This document shows, one piece after another, positions 8,679-19,072 of a stretch of 64,000 nucleotides of DNA. Under the pieces are notes generated by a model. That model did not search any database and was not told the DNA's origin. It was given only the letters and a program-made list of their open reading frames with translations. Origin of the DNA: an uncultured Victivallaceae bacterium (GTDB lineage Bacteria > Verrucomicrobiota > Lentisphaeria > Victivallales > Victivallaceae); the NCBI GenBank assembly GCA_944392655.1, contig CALXXL010000001.1, positions 1-64,000 of the forward strand, read 5' to 3'. The position numbers were made by a program, and so were the translations under genes. Each line of letters opens with the position of its first letter. The first letter of the stretch is position 1.

Positions 8679-9590
8679 CTATTTATAGAAATTTTCAAAC
8701 AGCAGTGATAAAACCGCTTTCTGTACATGCAACCGGTTTTCAGCCTGATCAAATACAATTGAAGCCGGTGAATCCATAACATCAGCTGAAACTTCTTCCC
8801 CACGGTGTGCAGGAAGACAGTGAAGAAATTTTGCTTCAGGTTTCGCCTGATTCATAACCGCTTTATTAACCTGATATGGTTTTAAGATGGCCAAACGTTC
8901 TTTGGATTCATCTTCAAACCCCATTGATACATATACATCAGTATAAAGATAATCGGCATTTTCTGCAGCCTTCATGATATCTTTTTCCCATGTAACTTTG
9001 GGGGCAGAATTAAGAATATTTTCGCATGGCCGATATTCTTCAGGGGCAGCGACTACCAGGTTCATTCCGGTAAGCTTTGAAGCTAACATCAAAGAATTAC
9101 AGATATTTGAAGAACCATCTCCGGCAAATACCATTTTTATTTCATTTAAAGGCTTTTTAGAATGCTCTTTTACCGTCATCATATCTGCCAGAATCTGACA
9201 GGGATGATATTCATCAGTAAGTGCATTTATTACCGGAAAAGTAGCTTCTTTTGCCAAAGTTTCCACATCTGAATGACTGAAAGTACGAATTACCACTCCG
9301 TGCAGATAACGGCTGAGAACTTTTGCTGTATCTGCAATAGTTTCTCCCCGTCCAACCTGCATGGAAGCAGAGTTAAGATATAGAGGATTTCCTCCAAGTT
9401 CACGTATTCCAACTTCAAATGATACTCTGGTACGCGTTGATGATTTGGCAAAAATCATACCAACGCTTTTTCCTGATAATGGAAAATAGTTTGATTTACC
9501 GCGTTCTTTTTTAAGTTTTTCAGCTAGAGTAAATATCTGCTCCAGCTCGTCTATATTTATATCATTTAATGTTAAAAGATCTTTTTTCAT
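8679..9590 (-). CDS. argF: Ornithine carbamoyltransferase
   Basis: A 303-aa cytosolic enzyme that makes citrulline from ornithine and carbamoyl phosphate in arginine synthesis. It carries the carbamoyl-phosphate motif SSTRTRVSFE, the HPCQILADMMT motif and the ornithine-binding HCLPAHRGEEV. Length and motif order are those of normal OTCases; no variant residue is evident that would suggest an acetyl- or succinyl-ornithine enzyme. Its start overlaps the argD stop by 4 nt, indicating translational coupling. Confidence 0.95.
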   Translation of the reverse strand: MKKDLLTLNDINIDELEQIFTLAEKLKKERGKSNYFPLSGKSVGMIFAKSSTRTRVSFEVGIRELGGNPLYLNSASMQVGRGETIADTAKVLSRYLHGVVIRTFSHSDVETLAKEATFPVINALTDEYHPCQILADMMTVKEHSKKPLNEIKMVFAGDGSSNICNSLMLASKLTGMNLVVAAPEEYRPCENILNSAPKVTWEKDIMKAAENADYLYTDVYVSMGFEDESKERLAILKPYQVNKAVMNQAKPEAKFLHCLPAHRGEEVSADVMDSPASIVFDQAENRLHVQKAVLSLLFENFYK

Positions 9591-10804
9591 ATTTTACTCT
9601 CCTCACGTTTTAAGTCAGAGAACTCTTTCAATCCTTTTTCAATTGCTGCCAACGCTTCTTCGCACTCTTTTTCAGTTATAATTAAAGGCGGCACCAGACG
9701 CAATACTGTTTCTCCGGCAGTTAAAGTTATAAGATTGTATTTCATCAAAATTTTCTGTAACGGAGCAGCAGAAGAATCCAGAACAACTCCAATCATCAAC
9801 CCTTTACCGCGTACTTCCTGTACAAAGTCATATCCGGCAGTAATTTCGCGTAAACGATTTTGTAAATAATCTCCAATTTTCTTAACATGTTCAAGAATAT
9901 TGTCTTTCTTGATTGTATCTATTACAGCAATAGCAGCAGCAGCAGAAACAGCATTGCCGCCGAAAGTGGAAGCATGAGTTCCAACTGTTAAAATATCGGC
10001 GTATTTATGTGTTACCAAAAATGCTCCGATCGGCAATCCATTCCCAAGAGCTTTTGCTAATGAAAAGGCATCCGGTTCAACACCATAAAGCTGATGCGCA
10101 TATAGTTCGCCGACACGCCCAATTCCGCATTGAACTTCATCAAACAGCAACAGAATATTTTTTTCATCACAAAGCTGACGTACAGCTTTAATATATTCCG
10201 GTTTTCCCGGAATAATACCACCTTCTCCCTGTACAGGTTCCATCAGAACTGCACATGTTTTGGAAGTAATAGCTGCCTTCAGAGCTTCAATATCATTAAA
10301 TTTTACATGTTTAAAACCGGTTACATCCGGTTCGAAACCTTTCCGGTATTTACTGCGTCCGGTTGCCGCTAAAGTAGCAAGCGTTCTACCATGAAACGAG
10401 TCTTCCATGGCAATTATTTCATTTCTACCAGTCTGATTACCCCATTTCCGGGCAAATTTTATCAAACCTTCGTTTGCTTCCGCTCCGGAATTGCAGAAAA
10501 AAACCTTACCGTCAAATCCGCTTTCTATAAGTTTTTGAGCCAATTGCGGAGCTTTGGTATTCATGAAGAGATTTGATACATGCAGGAGCTCGCCAGCCTG
10601 TTTGCGAATGGCTTCGGTAATTGCCGGATGACAGTGTCCGAGATTGCATACAGCAATACCTGCAGCAAAGTCAAGATAACGGTTGCCTTCCGGATCAAAC
10701 AGATAAGCTCCTTCTCCACGTGCGAATACCAACTGCGGTGCGTAGGTGGGCATAACATATTCAGCAAACAGATTTTTAGTTGTTTCAGAACTGATTTTAT
10801 CCAT
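9587..10804 (-). CDS. argD: Acetylornithine aminotransferase
   Basis: A 405-aa class III PLP-dependent aminotransferase that converts N-acetylglutamate semialdehyde to N-acetylornithine. It shows GAEANEGLIKFARKW, DSFHGRTLATL, LLFDEVQCGIGR (the Asp contacting PLP) and SLAKALGNGLPIGA, where the Lys binds PLP. AAGGAG precedes the ATG. It is the first gene of argD-argF-mntP on the minus strand and is divergent from the polysaccharide locus. A TTGCTT/TATAGT pair about 50 nt upstream could be its promoter; no clear ArgR box was seen. Confidence 0.94.
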   Translation of the reverse strand: MDKISSETTKNLFAEYVMPTYAPQLVFARGEGAYLFDPEGNRYLDFAAGIAVCNLGHCHPAITEAIRKQAGELLHVSNLFMNTKAPQLAQKLIESGFDGKVFFCNSGAEANEGLIKFARKWGNQTGRNEIIAMEDSFHGRTLATLAATGRSKYRKGFEPDVTGFKHVKFNDIEALKAAITSKTCAVLMEPVQGEGGIIPGKPEYIKAVRQLCDEKNILLLFDEVQCGIGRVGELYAHQLYGVEPDAFSLAKALGNGLPIGAFLVTHKYADILTVGTHASTFGGNAVSAAAAIAVIDTIKKDNILEHVKKIGDYLQNRLREITAGYDFVQEVRGKGLMIGVVLDSSAAPLQKILMKYNLITLTAGETVLRLVPPLIITEKECEEALAAIEKGLKEFSDLKREESKI

Positions 10805-10976
10805 AATGAAAGCTCCTTAAATATACTGATAGAGAAAACGTTACTATAACCGATTTTTTTGTAAAAGCAATAAAAAAACAGTTTTTTCAGTAAAAATAAA
10901 TGCTTTAATTATATCTATATAGAACGAGGATTTACATTTTTTATGAAACAACCTCAGAATGTAAAAGTGAACAGGC

Positions 10977-11005
10977 TTGACTATTTAAGATAACAAGGTT
11001 ATATT
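10977..11005 (+). promoter_or_regulatory. Putative sigma70-type promoter of the polysaccharide locus
   Basis: TTGACT (10977-10982) and TATATT (11000-11005) are separated by exactly 17 bp, ahead of a roughly 80-nt leader for the first nucleotide-sugar gene. It lies in the divergent 285-nt region between argD and the polysaccharide genes. No RfaH-type ops sequence (GGCGGTAG) was seen in the leader. Confidence 0.6.
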
Positions 11006-11089
11006 AGTTCAATTTTTTATGACAGGAATAAAAGTCAATACTTCTTGAAAATCAAAGAGATTGTGCTTTTTATAAAATAGGCTTTCAAT

Positions 11090-12376
11090 ATGTTGCAGAT
11101 TACAGAATTGAAAAACTTTAAAATCGCGGTTATTGGATTGGGATATGTCGGATTGCCTCTGGCGGTTGAATTCGGGAAAAAATATGATACTGTTGGGTTT
11201 GACATAAAGAAATCCAGGCTTGACGCTTTGAAAAAATTCAATGATGTCACAAATGAGACAACTACGGAAGATTTACAATCAGCAAAAAAATTAAGATATT
11301 CAGATGACATTGCTGATCTGAAGGACCGCGATATATTTATAGTTACAGTTCCAACACCGGTTGATAAATTCAATCGGCCTGATTTGACTCCGCTTTATAA
11401 TGCCAGTGAAACTGTCGGGCGGGCAATGAAAAATGGAGCAATCGTGGTATATGAAAGTACTGTTTATCCTGGATGTACAGAGGAAGAGTGCGTTCCAGTA
11501 TTGGAAAAATTCAGCGGAATGAAATATAACAGAGATTTCTTCTGCGGATACAGTCCGGAGCGCATAAATCCTGGAGATAAAGAGCACACTCTGACAAAAA
11601 TACTGAAGATTACTTCCGGTTCAACCCCGGAAGTTGCAGATATCGTTGATAAATTGTATAATTCTATTCTCGAAAACGGCACCCATCGTGCCAGCAGTAT
11701 AAAAGTTGCTGAAGCAGCAAAAGTAATTGAAAATTCTCAACGCGATTTAAATATTGCGTTTGTTAATGAATTGGCAAAGATATTCAAATTAATAGGTATA
11801 GATACCAGCGAAGTTTTGGCCGCAGCGGCAACAAAATGGAATTTTCTTAACTTTAAGCCCGGATTGGTGGGAGGTCACTGCATTGGTGTCGATCCTTATT
11901 ATCTGACACACAAAGCACAATCATTAGGATATTTGCCTGAAGTTATCCTTGCCGGACGGAGAATTAATGACAGCATGGGCAAATATGTTGCGACAGAAGT
12001 AGTGAAACTGATGATAAAAAACGGCATCAAAGAGGCAAAGGCCAATGTTTTGCAACTTGGAATAACTTTTAAAGAAAACTGTTCAGACATCCGTAATTCC
12101 CATGCGGTTGATGTGGTATACGGTTTACAGGAATTCGGCTGTCATGTAGATGTATTTGACCCGATAGCAGATCCGGAAGAGGTTAAGAAAGAATACGGTA
12201 TTGTATCAAAAAATAACTTAACAGAATTACAGGAAAAAAGTTATGATGCTATTGTTCTGGCTGTTCCGCACCGGGAATTGATGAATTTCGATATCGGAAA
12301 ATATAAGAAATCCAATGGAATAGTATTTGATATCAAGGCTGTTCTGCCTAAAAACAAAAGTGACGGGAGACTTTGA
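11090..12376 (+). CDS. UDP-N-acetylhexosamine 6-dehydrogenase (TviB/WbpO-like)
   Basis: A 428-aa nucleotide-sugar dehydrogenase that oxidises C6 of a UDP-HexNAc to the uronic acid using NAD+. The N-terminal dinucleotide fold begins at VIGLGYVGLP (residues 14-23). The catalytic Cys264 sits in GGHCIGVDPYYLTHKAQSLG, the version typical of TviB/WbpO (GlcNAc/GalNAc type) rather than UDP-glucose dehydrogenase. The next gene is a TviC/WbpP-like 4-epimerase, the same pairing as in Vi antigen synthesis, so UDP-GalNAcA is the likely product. It is the first gene of the polysaccharide locus. Confidence 0.9.
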   Translation: MLQITELKNFKIAVIGLGYVGLPLAVEFGKKYDTVGFDIKKSRLDALKKFNDVTNETTTEDLQSAKKLRYSDDIADLKDRDIFIVTVPTPVDKFNRPDLTPLYNASETVGRAMKNGAIVVYESTVYPGCTEEECVPVLEKFSGMKYNRDFFCGYSPERINPGDKEHTLTKILKITSGSTPEVADIVDKLYNSILENGTHRASSIKVAEAAKVIENSQRDLNIAFVNELAKIFKLIGIDTSEVLAAAATKWNFLNFKPGLVGGHCIGVDPYYLTHKAQSLGYLPEVILAGRRINDSMGKYVATEVVKLMIKNGIKEAKANVLQLGITFKENCSDIRNSHAVDVVYGLQEFGCHVDVFDPIADPEEVKKEYGIVSKNNLTELQEKSYDAIVLAVPHRELMNFDIGKYKKSNGIVFDIKAVLPKNKSDGRL

Positions 12377-12383
12377 ATATAAA

Positions 12384-13382
12384 ATGGTTAATAAAATGAA
12401 AAACTCCCGGATTCTGGTTACCGGCGGTGCCGGATTTATAGGATCAAATCTGGTAAAAACACTGCTGGAGAGCGGCAATGAGGTTGTAGCTCTGGATAAT
12501 TTTATTACTGGAAAAAGAGAGAATATTTCCGCGTTTAGTAATTGTAAAAACTTTTATTTTATAGAAGGTGATATACGTGATGCGGATTTATGCCGTAAAG
12601 CGGTTGACGGTATAGATTATGTATTGCATCAGGCCGCACTTGGTGCGATACCACGCTCTATAAAAGACCCGGCAACAACGACACAAATCAATATTTGCGG
12701 TTTTGTCAACATGCTTCATGCTGCAAAAGATGCAGGCGTGAAAAGATTTATTTATGCTTCAAGTTCATCGGTATACGGGGATAATAAAACTCTTCCCAAA
12801 CAGGAACATCTGATCGGAAAACCTTTAAATCCATATGCTATAACCAAATATACCAATGAGCTTTTTGCGGAAAATTTTTACTCTTTATATGGGATAGAAA
12901 CCATAGGGTTGCGTTATTTTAATGTTTTTGGCCCCAACCAGGATTCTAATGGCGCTTACGCGGCAGTAATACCAAAATTTGCTGATGCGTTAATTAATCA
13001 TAATTCTCCCAGAATAAACGGAGACGGTTCATATTCCAGAGATTTTACTTATATTGATAATGTTGTAAAAGCCAATATTCTTGCTATGACAGTTAAAGAT
13101 CCGCAGGCGGTAAATCAGGTATATAATATCGCCGCCGGTAAACGAACTACGATATTGGAATTATTTAAAATACTGAGAGATGAACTGACCAAATATGATT
13201 CTGAAATTATAAAAATAGAGCCATTGTTTGGGAATATCAGGACGGGCGATATTCCGCACAGTTCAGCAAGCATAGAAAAAGCAGAGAATATGTTGGGGTA
13301 TTCTCCGGAAATTGATGTAGAAACCGGTATCAGAAAAACAATTCCGTTCTGGCTGGGGCAGAAAAAGGAGATTGTACAGTGA
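12384..13382 (+). CDS. UDP-N-acetylglucosamine 4-epimerase (TviC/WbpP-like)
   Basis: A 332-aa extended short-chain dehydrogenase. It has the NAD+ motif TGGAGFIGS, the catalytic motif YAITK (Tyr-x3-Lys) preceded by ASSSSVYGD, and [14 protein letters not shown], a sequence typical of the GlcNAc/GalNAc-specific WbpP group. It would supply UDP-GalNAc or UDP-GalNAcA together with the dehydrogenase before it. Met at 12384, 7 nt after the previous stop, is chosen; Met at 12396 is an alternative, and the open frame continues upstream inside the previous gene. Its stop overlaps the GTG start of rfbB. Confidence 0.9.
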   Translation: MVNKMKNSRILVTGGAGFIGSNLVKTLLESGNEVVALDNFITGKRENISAFSNCKNFYFIEGDIRDADLCRKAVDGIDYVLHQAALGAIPRSIKDPATTTQINICGFVNMLHAAKDAGVKRFIYASSSSVYGDNKTLPKQEHLIGKPLNPYAITKYTNELFAENFYSLYGIETIGLRYFNVFGPNQDSNGAYAAVIPKFADALINHNSPRINGDGSYSRDFTYIDNVVKANILAMTVKDPQAVNQVYNIAAGKRTTILELFKILRDELTKYDSEIIKIEPLFGNIRTGDIPHSSASIEKAENMLGYSPEIDVETGIRKTIPFWLGQKKEIVQ

Positions 13383-14419
13383 GAAGAATTATTGTTACCG
13401 GAGGAGCCGGGTTCATCGGCTCGGCATTAATCAGATTTCTTATTCGTGAGACTGATTGCGAAGTATTGAATCTGGATAAACTAACCTACGCCGGAAATCT
13501 GGAAAGTCTGCGCGAAATCGAAGATTCCAGTCGTTATCATTTTGTGCAGATGGATATCTGCTCTCCGGATGTTGCGGACGTTTTTGAACAATTTCAACCG
13601 GATTCCATAATGCATCTTGCCGCGGAATCTCATGTGGATCGTTCTATCGATGAACCTTTGGCATTTGTGAAAACCAATGTGCTTGGTACGGCAAATTTAT
13701 TGAATATAGCTACAGAATACTGGAGGAAAAGTCAAAAAGATTTCCGTTTTCAGCACATCTCAACCGATGAAGTTTTCGGTTCGCTTGGCAAAGATGGATT
13801 TTTTTCAGAAACAACGCCATATGATCCGCGGTCGCCTTATTCCGCCAGCAAAGCATCCAGTGATCATATGGTTAGAGCATGGTTTCACACTTTCGGATTG
13901 CCGACTTTAATAAGCAACTGTTCCAATAATTACGGGCCGTATCATTTTCCGGAAAAACTCATTCCTCTCATTATACTTAATGCACTGGATGGAAAACCTC
14001 TTCCAATATATGGAAAAGGGGACAACATTCGCGACTGGCTGTATGTTGACGACCATGCCAGAGCTTTATGGTTGATTAACCAGAAAGGCGTTCCCGGAGA
14101 GACTTATAATGTCGGAGGACATAACGAACGCACAAATTTGGAAGTAGTTCAGACTATTTGCCGTATTTTGGACGAAGAGAAACCCAAGGCAAACGGTTCT
14201 TATTCCGAGCAGATTACTTTTGTTACAGATCGCCCGGGTCACGACCGCAGGTATGCCATTGATTCATCTAAGCTGTGCCGAGAGTTAGGTTGGAAGCCGC
14301 AGGAAGATTTTGACACAGGAATCCGTAAAACGGTGGAGTGGTATTTGAATAATGAATGGTGGTGGCGTCCGATCCGGGAAAATAAATATTCCGGAGACCG
14401 TTTGGGAAAGGGCAGATAA
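13379..14419 (+). CDS. rfbB: dTDP-glucose 4,6-dehydratase
   Basis: A 346-aa extended SDR enzyme, the second step of dTDP-L-rhamnose synthesis. Visible motifs are [14 protein letters not shown], the dehydratase triad region [10 protein letters not shown] (Thr-Asp-Glu) and [12 protein letters not shown] (Tyr-x3-Lys). The start is GTG, in a GTGA overlap with the previous gene and with GGAG 8 nt upstream; homologues begin at the same place ([12 protein letters not shown]). It begins an uninterrupted rfbB-A-C-D block. Confidence 0.96.
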   Translation: MRRIIVTGGAGFIGSALIRFLIRETDCEVLNLDKLTYAGNLESLREIEDSSRYHFVQMDICSPDVADVFEQFQPDSIMHLAAESHVDRSIDEPLAFVKTNVLGTANLLNIATEYWRKSQKDFRFQHISTDEVFGSLGKDGFFSETTPYDPRSPYSASKASSDHMVRAWFHTFGLPTLISNCSNNYGPYHFPEKLIPLIILNALDGKPLPIYGKGDNIRDWLYVDDHARALWLINQKGVPGETYNVGGHNERTNLEVVQTICRILDEEKPKANGSYSEQITFVTDRPGHDRRYAIDSSKLCRELGWKPQEDFDTGIRKTVEWYLNNEWWWRPIRENKYSGDRLGKGR

Positions 14420-14421
14420 AA

Positions 14422-15300
14422 ATGGTAAAAGGAATAGTCCTTGCCGGCGGTGCTGGATCGCGGCTTCATCCAATCACACTTGGTGTTTCAAAGCAGCTTT
14501 TAGGCGTTTATGACAAGCCAATGATCTATTATCCGCTTTCCGTTTTAATGCTGGCGGGAATAAGAGACATCTTAATTATTACAACGCCGGAAGACCAGGC
14601 GGGATTTAAACGGCTTTTAGGAAATGGCGAGGGGTTTGGCGTAAAACTTTCTTATGCGGTTCAACCAAAACCCAATGGTTTGGCCGAAGCATTTATTATC
14701 GGCGCTGATTTTATTGGCGGCGACAGAGTGGCCATGGTGTTGGGGGATAATATTTTCTACGGCGCCAATCTTTCGCAATTATTGAAAAAGGCGGCAGCAA
14801 GAGAGGATATGGCAACGATTTTCGGATATTATGTACGCGATCCGGAGAGATTTGGCGTAGTGGAGTTTGACCATAACGGCAAAGCGGTTTCCATAGAAGA
14901 AAAACCGGAAATACCCAAATCTCACTATGCTGTTACCGGATTATATTTTTATGATAATCAAGTTGTTGATATTGCCAAAACAATAAGACCGTCTGCCCGT
15001 GGTGAACTTGAAATTACCGCGGTGAACAATATCTATCTTGAACAGGGCAGGTTGCATGTTGAAAAACTCGGTCGCGGCTATGCCTGGCTGGATACCGGAA
15101 CCCATCAAAGTATGCTTGAGGCGGCAAACTTTATACAGACAATTCAGGCGCGTCAGGGATTGCAGGTTGCCTGTTTGCCGGAAATAGCTTATCAGAATGG
15201 CTGGATGAGCAGGGAAGAGATTTTTGACGCGGTAAAAGATATGCGGAAAACCGAGTACGGACAATATATTCTGCGCATGATTGAACGGGAAGAAAAATGA
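14422..15300 (+). CDS. rfbA: Glucose-1-phosphate thymidylyltransferase
   Basis: A 292-aa nucleotidyltransferase forming dTDP-glucose from glucose 1-phosphate and dTTP. The N-terminal signature [18 protein letters not shown] is followed by [20 protein letters not shown]-type metal motif VLGDNIFYG and, towards the end, [18 protein letters not shown]. Length matches RmlA. It starts 2 nt after rfbB and overlaps rfbC by 4 nt. Confidence 0.96.
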   Translation: MVKGIVLAGGAGSRLHPITLGVSKQLLGVYDKPMIYYPLSVLMLAGIRDILIITTPEDQAGFKRLLGNGEGFGVKLSYAVQPKPNGLAEAFIIGADFIGGDRVAMVLGDNIFYGANLSQLLKKAAAREDMATIFGYYVRDPERFGVVEFDHNGKAVSIEEKPEIPKSHYAVTGLYFYDNQVVDIAKTIRPSARGELEITAVNNIYLEQGRLHVEKLGRGYAWLDTGTHQSMLEAANFIQTIQARQGLQVACLPEIAYQNGWMSREEIFDAVKDMRKTEYGQYILRMIEREEK

Positions 15301-15869
15301 ATGTAGTTAAAACAGCAATTCCGGAAGTAGTGATTATAGAACCTAAGATATTTGGCGATGCAAGAGGTTATTTCTTTGAATCGTGGAATCAGGCAAAATA
15401 TGAAGAGTTGGGTATAAAAGCTGATTTTATACAGGATAATGAGTCAAAATCAAGATTTGGGGTTTTGCGCGGATTGCATTATCAGGCTGCTCCATATACA
15501 CAGGCCAAGCTGGTACGGGTTATTTCCGGCGCGGTGTTCGATGTTGCGGTGGATATCCGCAAGGGATCTCCGACATTTGGCAAATATGTTGCAGTGGAAC
15601 TCTCCGGAGAAAATAAGCGGCAGTTATTTGTACCACGCGGATTTGCTCACGGTTTTGTCGTTTTGTCTGAAGAGGTGATTTTCGCTTACAAGTGTGATAA
15701 CAAATATATGCCGAGCCACGAGAGAGGGATTGCGTTTGACGATCCGGCCCTGGGAATAGATTGGAAAGTAAACTTGAAAGAGTATATTTTATCGCCAAAA
15801 GATACAGTAAATCCCAAACTCGCGGACGCGGAACTTTTTGATTATAATAATCCGGAGTATTTGTTATGA
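15297..15869 (+). CDS. rfbC: dTDP-4-dehydrorhamnose 3,5-epimerase
   Basis: A 190-aa cupin-fold epimerase acting on dTDP-4-keto-6-deoxyglucose. Characteristic sequences are [22 protein letters not shown] (catalytic His), [15 protein letters not shown] and [15 protein letters not shown]. It overlaps both neighbours by 4 nt (ATGA), typical of tightly coupled rml operons. Confidence 0.96.
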   Translation: MNVVKTAIPEVVIIEPKIFGDARGYFFESWNQAKYEELGIKADFIQDNESKSRFGVLRGLHYQAAPYTQAKLVRVISGAVFDVAVDIRKGSPTFGKYVAVELSGENKRQLFVPRGFAHGFVVLSEEVIFAYKCDNKYMPSHERGIAFDDPALGIDWKVNLKEYILSPKDTVNPKLADAELFDYNNPEYLL

Positions 15870-16711
15870 AGATATTGCTGACCGGAGGAAATGGTATGCT
15901 GGGGCGTACTTTACGCCATCAGTGGCAGGATTTTGATGTGGTTTCAACCGACTTGCCGGACGCAGATATTACCAATGCTGCCGGAATAGATAAAATCATC
16001 AGCGGAATAAAACCGGATGCTGTTGTTCATTGTGCGGCAATGACTGCCGTGGATAAATGTGAAAGCGAACAGGAAACGGCATACCGGCTTAACGCATTTG
16101 GTTCCGGCAACGTGGCGGCAGCTTGTTATCGTCACAATGTCAGGCTTATTGCTATTTCAACCGACTATGTTTTTGACGGTTCGCTGAATCGTCCATATCA
16201 CGAATTTGATAATGCGAATGGCGGCAATACCGTTTACGGGCAAACTAAATTTGCCGGAGAAGAGCTGATCCGGCGCTATATGCCAAACCACGTTATCGCC
16301 CGTATTTCATGGTTATATGGAGCTGGAGGCCCGAGTTTTGTTCATGCGATGATGGCTCTGGCAGATGGTTCCAGGCCGGAATTGAAGGTTGTGAATGATC
16401 AGATTGGCAATCCGACATCCACTTTAGCCGTCGCAGAAGGGCTTAGATCTATCTTGCTTGCTCCGGAAGTAGTAGGAACTGTTCATTTAACGTGTGAAGG
16501 CGAAGCAACGTGGTTTGATTTTGCGCAGGAAATTTTCCGTCTGGCAGGGAAGAGCCAGAAAGTAATTCCATGTAAAACCAGTGAATTTCCCCGTCCTGCT
16601 CCCCGCCCCGCTAATTCAAGGCTGGAAAAGCGGATGCTGAAGTTTTACGGTCTTCCCGCTATGCCCGATTGGCATGAGGCGTTAAGAGAATTTATGTCGG
16701 AAGAGTTTTAA
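15866..16711 (+). CDS. rfbD: dTDP-4-dehydrorhamnose reductase
   Basis: A 281-aa SDR enzyme that makes dTDP-L-rhamnose with NAD(P)H. It shows LLTGGNGMLGRTL, DAVVHCAAMTAVDKCE, STDYVFDG and YGQTKFAGEE (catalytic Tyr-x3-Lys). It closes the rml block; an 88-nt gap to the next gene contains no clear terminator. Confidence 0.95.
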   Translation: MKILLTGGNGMLGRTLRHQWQDFDVVSTDLPDADITNAAGIDKIISGIKPDAVVHCAAMTAVDKCESEQETAYRLNAFGSGNVAAACYRHNVRLIAISTDYVFDGSLNRPYHEFDNANGGNTVYGQTKFAGEELIRRYMPNHVIARISWLYGAGGPSFVHAMMALADGSRPELKVVNDQIGNPTSTLAVAEGLRSILLAPEVVGTVHLTCEGEATWFDFAQEIFRLAGKSQKVIPCKTSEFPRPAPRPANSRLEKRMLKFYGLPAMPDWHEALREFMSEEF

Positions 16712-16799
16712 GAGCGAGTCCAATAGTTGAGGTTTGCTAAATAATTTAAAGATGGTATATTAAACCATTATAATAAAGAATAGAGTTGAGCAGCAGAAA

Positions 16800-17948
16800 T
16801 TGAAAAAGATAATGATGGTTTTCGGGACACGTCCCGAAGCAATAAAAATGGCGCCTCTGGTTAAGGCTTTGCAGCGGGAAACAAGTGAATTTGAGACCAT
16901 CGTCTGTGTGACCGGCCAGCATCGGCAAATGTTGGACCAGGTGTTGAAGCTGTTTGAGATCACCCCGGATTTCGACCTTAACATTATGAAATCCGGGCAG
17001 GATTTATACGATATAAGCAGTCGTGTTCTCTTGGGAATGAGAGATGTTTTTGCGGAGGTTCGTCCAGATTTGCTGATGGTTCATGGCGATACCACTACCA
17101 GCATGGCGGCGGCACTGGCGGCATTTTATCAACATATTCCGGTGGCTCATGTGGAGGCGGGACTGCGTACCTGGAACTTAGAAAGTCCCTGGCCGGAGGA
17201 GTTGAATCGCCAGATTACCGGCAGAATTGCCAGATATAACTTTGCTCCCACGCCTAAAAGCCGGGAAAACCTGTTGTTGGAACATGTGCCGGAAGAGAGT
17301 ATTTTTGTAACAGGCAACACGGTTATAGATGCGCTGCACTGGGTAGTGGAGCGATTGCAGTCTTCCGAAGAGTTGCGGCAGGAACAGATTGAGTTCTTGA
17401 AAATCAATGGATATGATACAGGCCGTTTGAGTGAAGGGAAAAAACTGGTGCTGATAACCGGTCACCGCAGGGAAAACTTCGGCGAAGGGTTTTTATCAAT
17501 ATGCCGGGCAATAAAATATTTGGGGAAAACATTTCCGGAAGTGGATTTTGTCTATCCCATGCATTTGAATCCCAATGTTCGCAGTGCAATAAAAACAGTT
17601 TTCGGTGATGAAAAAAACAGTAATATGTTTTTTATAGAGCCATTGGATTATCTTCCGTTTGTTTTTCTGATGGAAAAATCTTATCTTGTTCTTACTGATT
17701 CCGGCGGAGTTCAGGAGGAAGCGCCGGGATTAGGCAAGCCAGTTCTGGTGATGCGCGACACAACGGAACGGCCTGAGGCGCTGGCCGCCGGGACAGTGAA
17801 GCTGGTTGGAACAGATTATGATAAAATCGTGTCAGAGGTTTCTAATCTTATTACTTCGCCAGAGGCGTATAAAAAAATGAGTCTGGCTCAAAATCCTTAT
17901 GGCGACGGGCAGGCCTGCCGCAGAATAATTGATGCGATAAAACAATAA
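16800..17948 (+). CDS. wecB: UDP-N-acetylglucosamine 2-epimerase (non-hydrolysing)
   Basis: A 382-aa GT-B-fold enzyme that interconverts UDP-GlcNAc and UDP-ManNAc. It carries [14 protein letters not shown] at the N-terminus, then [31 protein letters not shown]-like [10 protein letters not shown] and [20 protein letters not shown]. Translation appears to start at TTG 16800 (ATG codons at 16812 and 16815 would shorten the protein by four or five residues); no strong ribosome site is seen. No UDP-ManNAc dehydrogenase is next to it, so ManNAc may be used directly. Confidence 0.93.
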   Translation: MKKIMMVFGTRPEAIKMAPLVKALQRETSEFETIVCVTGQHRQMLDQVLKLFEITPDFDLNIMKSGQDLYDISSRVLLGMRDVFAEVRPDLLMVHGDTTTSMAAALAAFYQHIPVAHVEAGLRTWNLESPWPEELNRQITGRIARYNFAPTPKSRENLLLEHVPEESIFVTGNTVIDALHWVVERLQSSEELRQEQIEFLKINGYDTGRLSEGKKLVLITGHRRENFGEGFLSICRAIKYLGKTFPEVDFVYPMHLNPNVRSAIKTVFGDEKNSNMFFIEPLDYLPFVFLMEKSYLVLTDSGGVQEEAPGLGKPVLVMRDTTERPEALAAGTVKLVGTDYDKIVSEVSNLITSPEAYKKMSLAQNPYGDGQACRRIIDAIKQ

Positions 17949-17980
17949 AACGGTGATCTTCACAAGAAGGTATTTGGCCA

Positions 17981-19057
17981 ATGGAAAAAAATTCTCTTTT
18001 TGCAGTAATAATGGCCGGGGGGCGCGGATTGCGCTTTTGGCCCAAAGGCAGAAATGCCAAACCGAAACAGCTCTTGACGCTTTTCGGAGAAGCAACGATG
18101 CTGGAAGCAACTGTTTTCCGGTTGCAGCCGCTCATTACATTGGAAAATATTATTATAGTTACAAATAAAGAGTTTCAAGGTCAGATACAACAGCTTCTGC
18201 CAATTCCGGCAGAAAATGTGTTGGCAGAACCGGTCGGACGCAACACCGCACCATGTGTGGCGCTGGCCGCCGCATTTATAAAAAGAAAACTCGGCGGAAC
18301 CTCTGGTACAATGGTGCTTTTGCCGGCTGATCATATTATAACTCCGGCCAAAGAGCTGCAAAATGTATTAAACACAGCAAAAGATGTGGCGGAAAAAGAA
18401 CCGGAATCTCTGCTTACTATCGGTATAAATCCTACCTATCCGGCTACCGGATATGGTTATATTCAATGTGGGAAACTTTATGGTAACGGTGTTTATAAAG
18501 TAGATTCTTTTAAGGAAAAGCCGGATCACAAAACTGCGGAAAAGTTTATTGCCGCCGGTAATTATAAATGGAACAGCGGAATGTTTGTCTGGACCGTAGA
18601 GAGCATTGAACACGAATTCCGGAAATATTCTCCTCAGTTATACGATTTTATACAGCAATATGTGGTCTCTGACAATCCGGAGACATTTGTGGAAACGCAT
18701 TTTCCGGAATGCCCGAATATTTCAATCGATTATGCAATTCTGGAAAAAGCCGAGAATATATTTGTTTGTGAAGCGGAATTTTACTGGAATGATATCGGAA
18801 GTTGGAGTTCATTACGCGGATTGATTCCAGAAGATGAAAAACAAAATACCGTTCAGGGCAAAAGCGTTCTCCTGGATGTAAATAACAGTGTTATCATTAA
18901 TGACGATCCGGATTTGATGATCGGTGTAGTCGGTATGAGCGAAATCGCGGTGGTAAAATCCGGAAACGGTTTGCTGATTTGTCCGCTGGCTGAAGAACAG
19001 AAAGTGCGCGATCTGGTGGCGGAGTTGAAAAATAGAAATGACAATGAATATATATAA
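17981..19057 (+). CDS. manC: Mannose-1-phosphate guanylyltransferase
   Basis: A 358-aa enzyme making GDP-mannose from mannose 1-phosphate and GTP. The signature AVIMAGGRGLRFWPKGR is followed by KPKQLL, EPVGRNTAPC, LLPADHII, FKEKPD and WNSGMFVW. It is the short form without the C-terminal phosphomannose isomerase domain. No phosphomannomutase gene is in the window, so mannose 1-phosphate must come from elsewhere. It feeds gmd and fcl downstream. Confidence 0.95.
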   Translation: MEKNSLFAVIMAGGRGLRFWPKGRNAKPKQLLTLFGEATMLEATVFRLQPLITLENIIIVTNKEFQGQIQQLLPIPAENVLAEPVGRNTAPCVALAAAFIKRKLGGTSGTMVLLPADHIITPAKELQNVLNTAKDVAEKEPESLLTIGINPTYPATGYGYIQCGKLYGNGVYKVDSFKEKPDHKTAEKFIAAGNYKWNSGMFVWTVESIEHEFRKYSPQLYDFIQQYVVSDNPETFVETHFPECPNISIDYAILEKAENIFVCEAEFYWNDIGSWSSLRGLIPEDEKQNTVQGKSVLLDVNNSVIINDDPDLMIGVVGMSEIAVVKSGNGLLICPLAEEQKVRDLVAELKNRNDNEYI

Positions 19058-19072
19058 ACAGAGGTACATAAG

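Noticed and set aside
10850-11089. RfaH ops / JUMPstart element in the leader of the polysaccharide locus
   Set aside because: Neither the GGCGGTAG core nor the longer JUMPstart pattern was found by eye.
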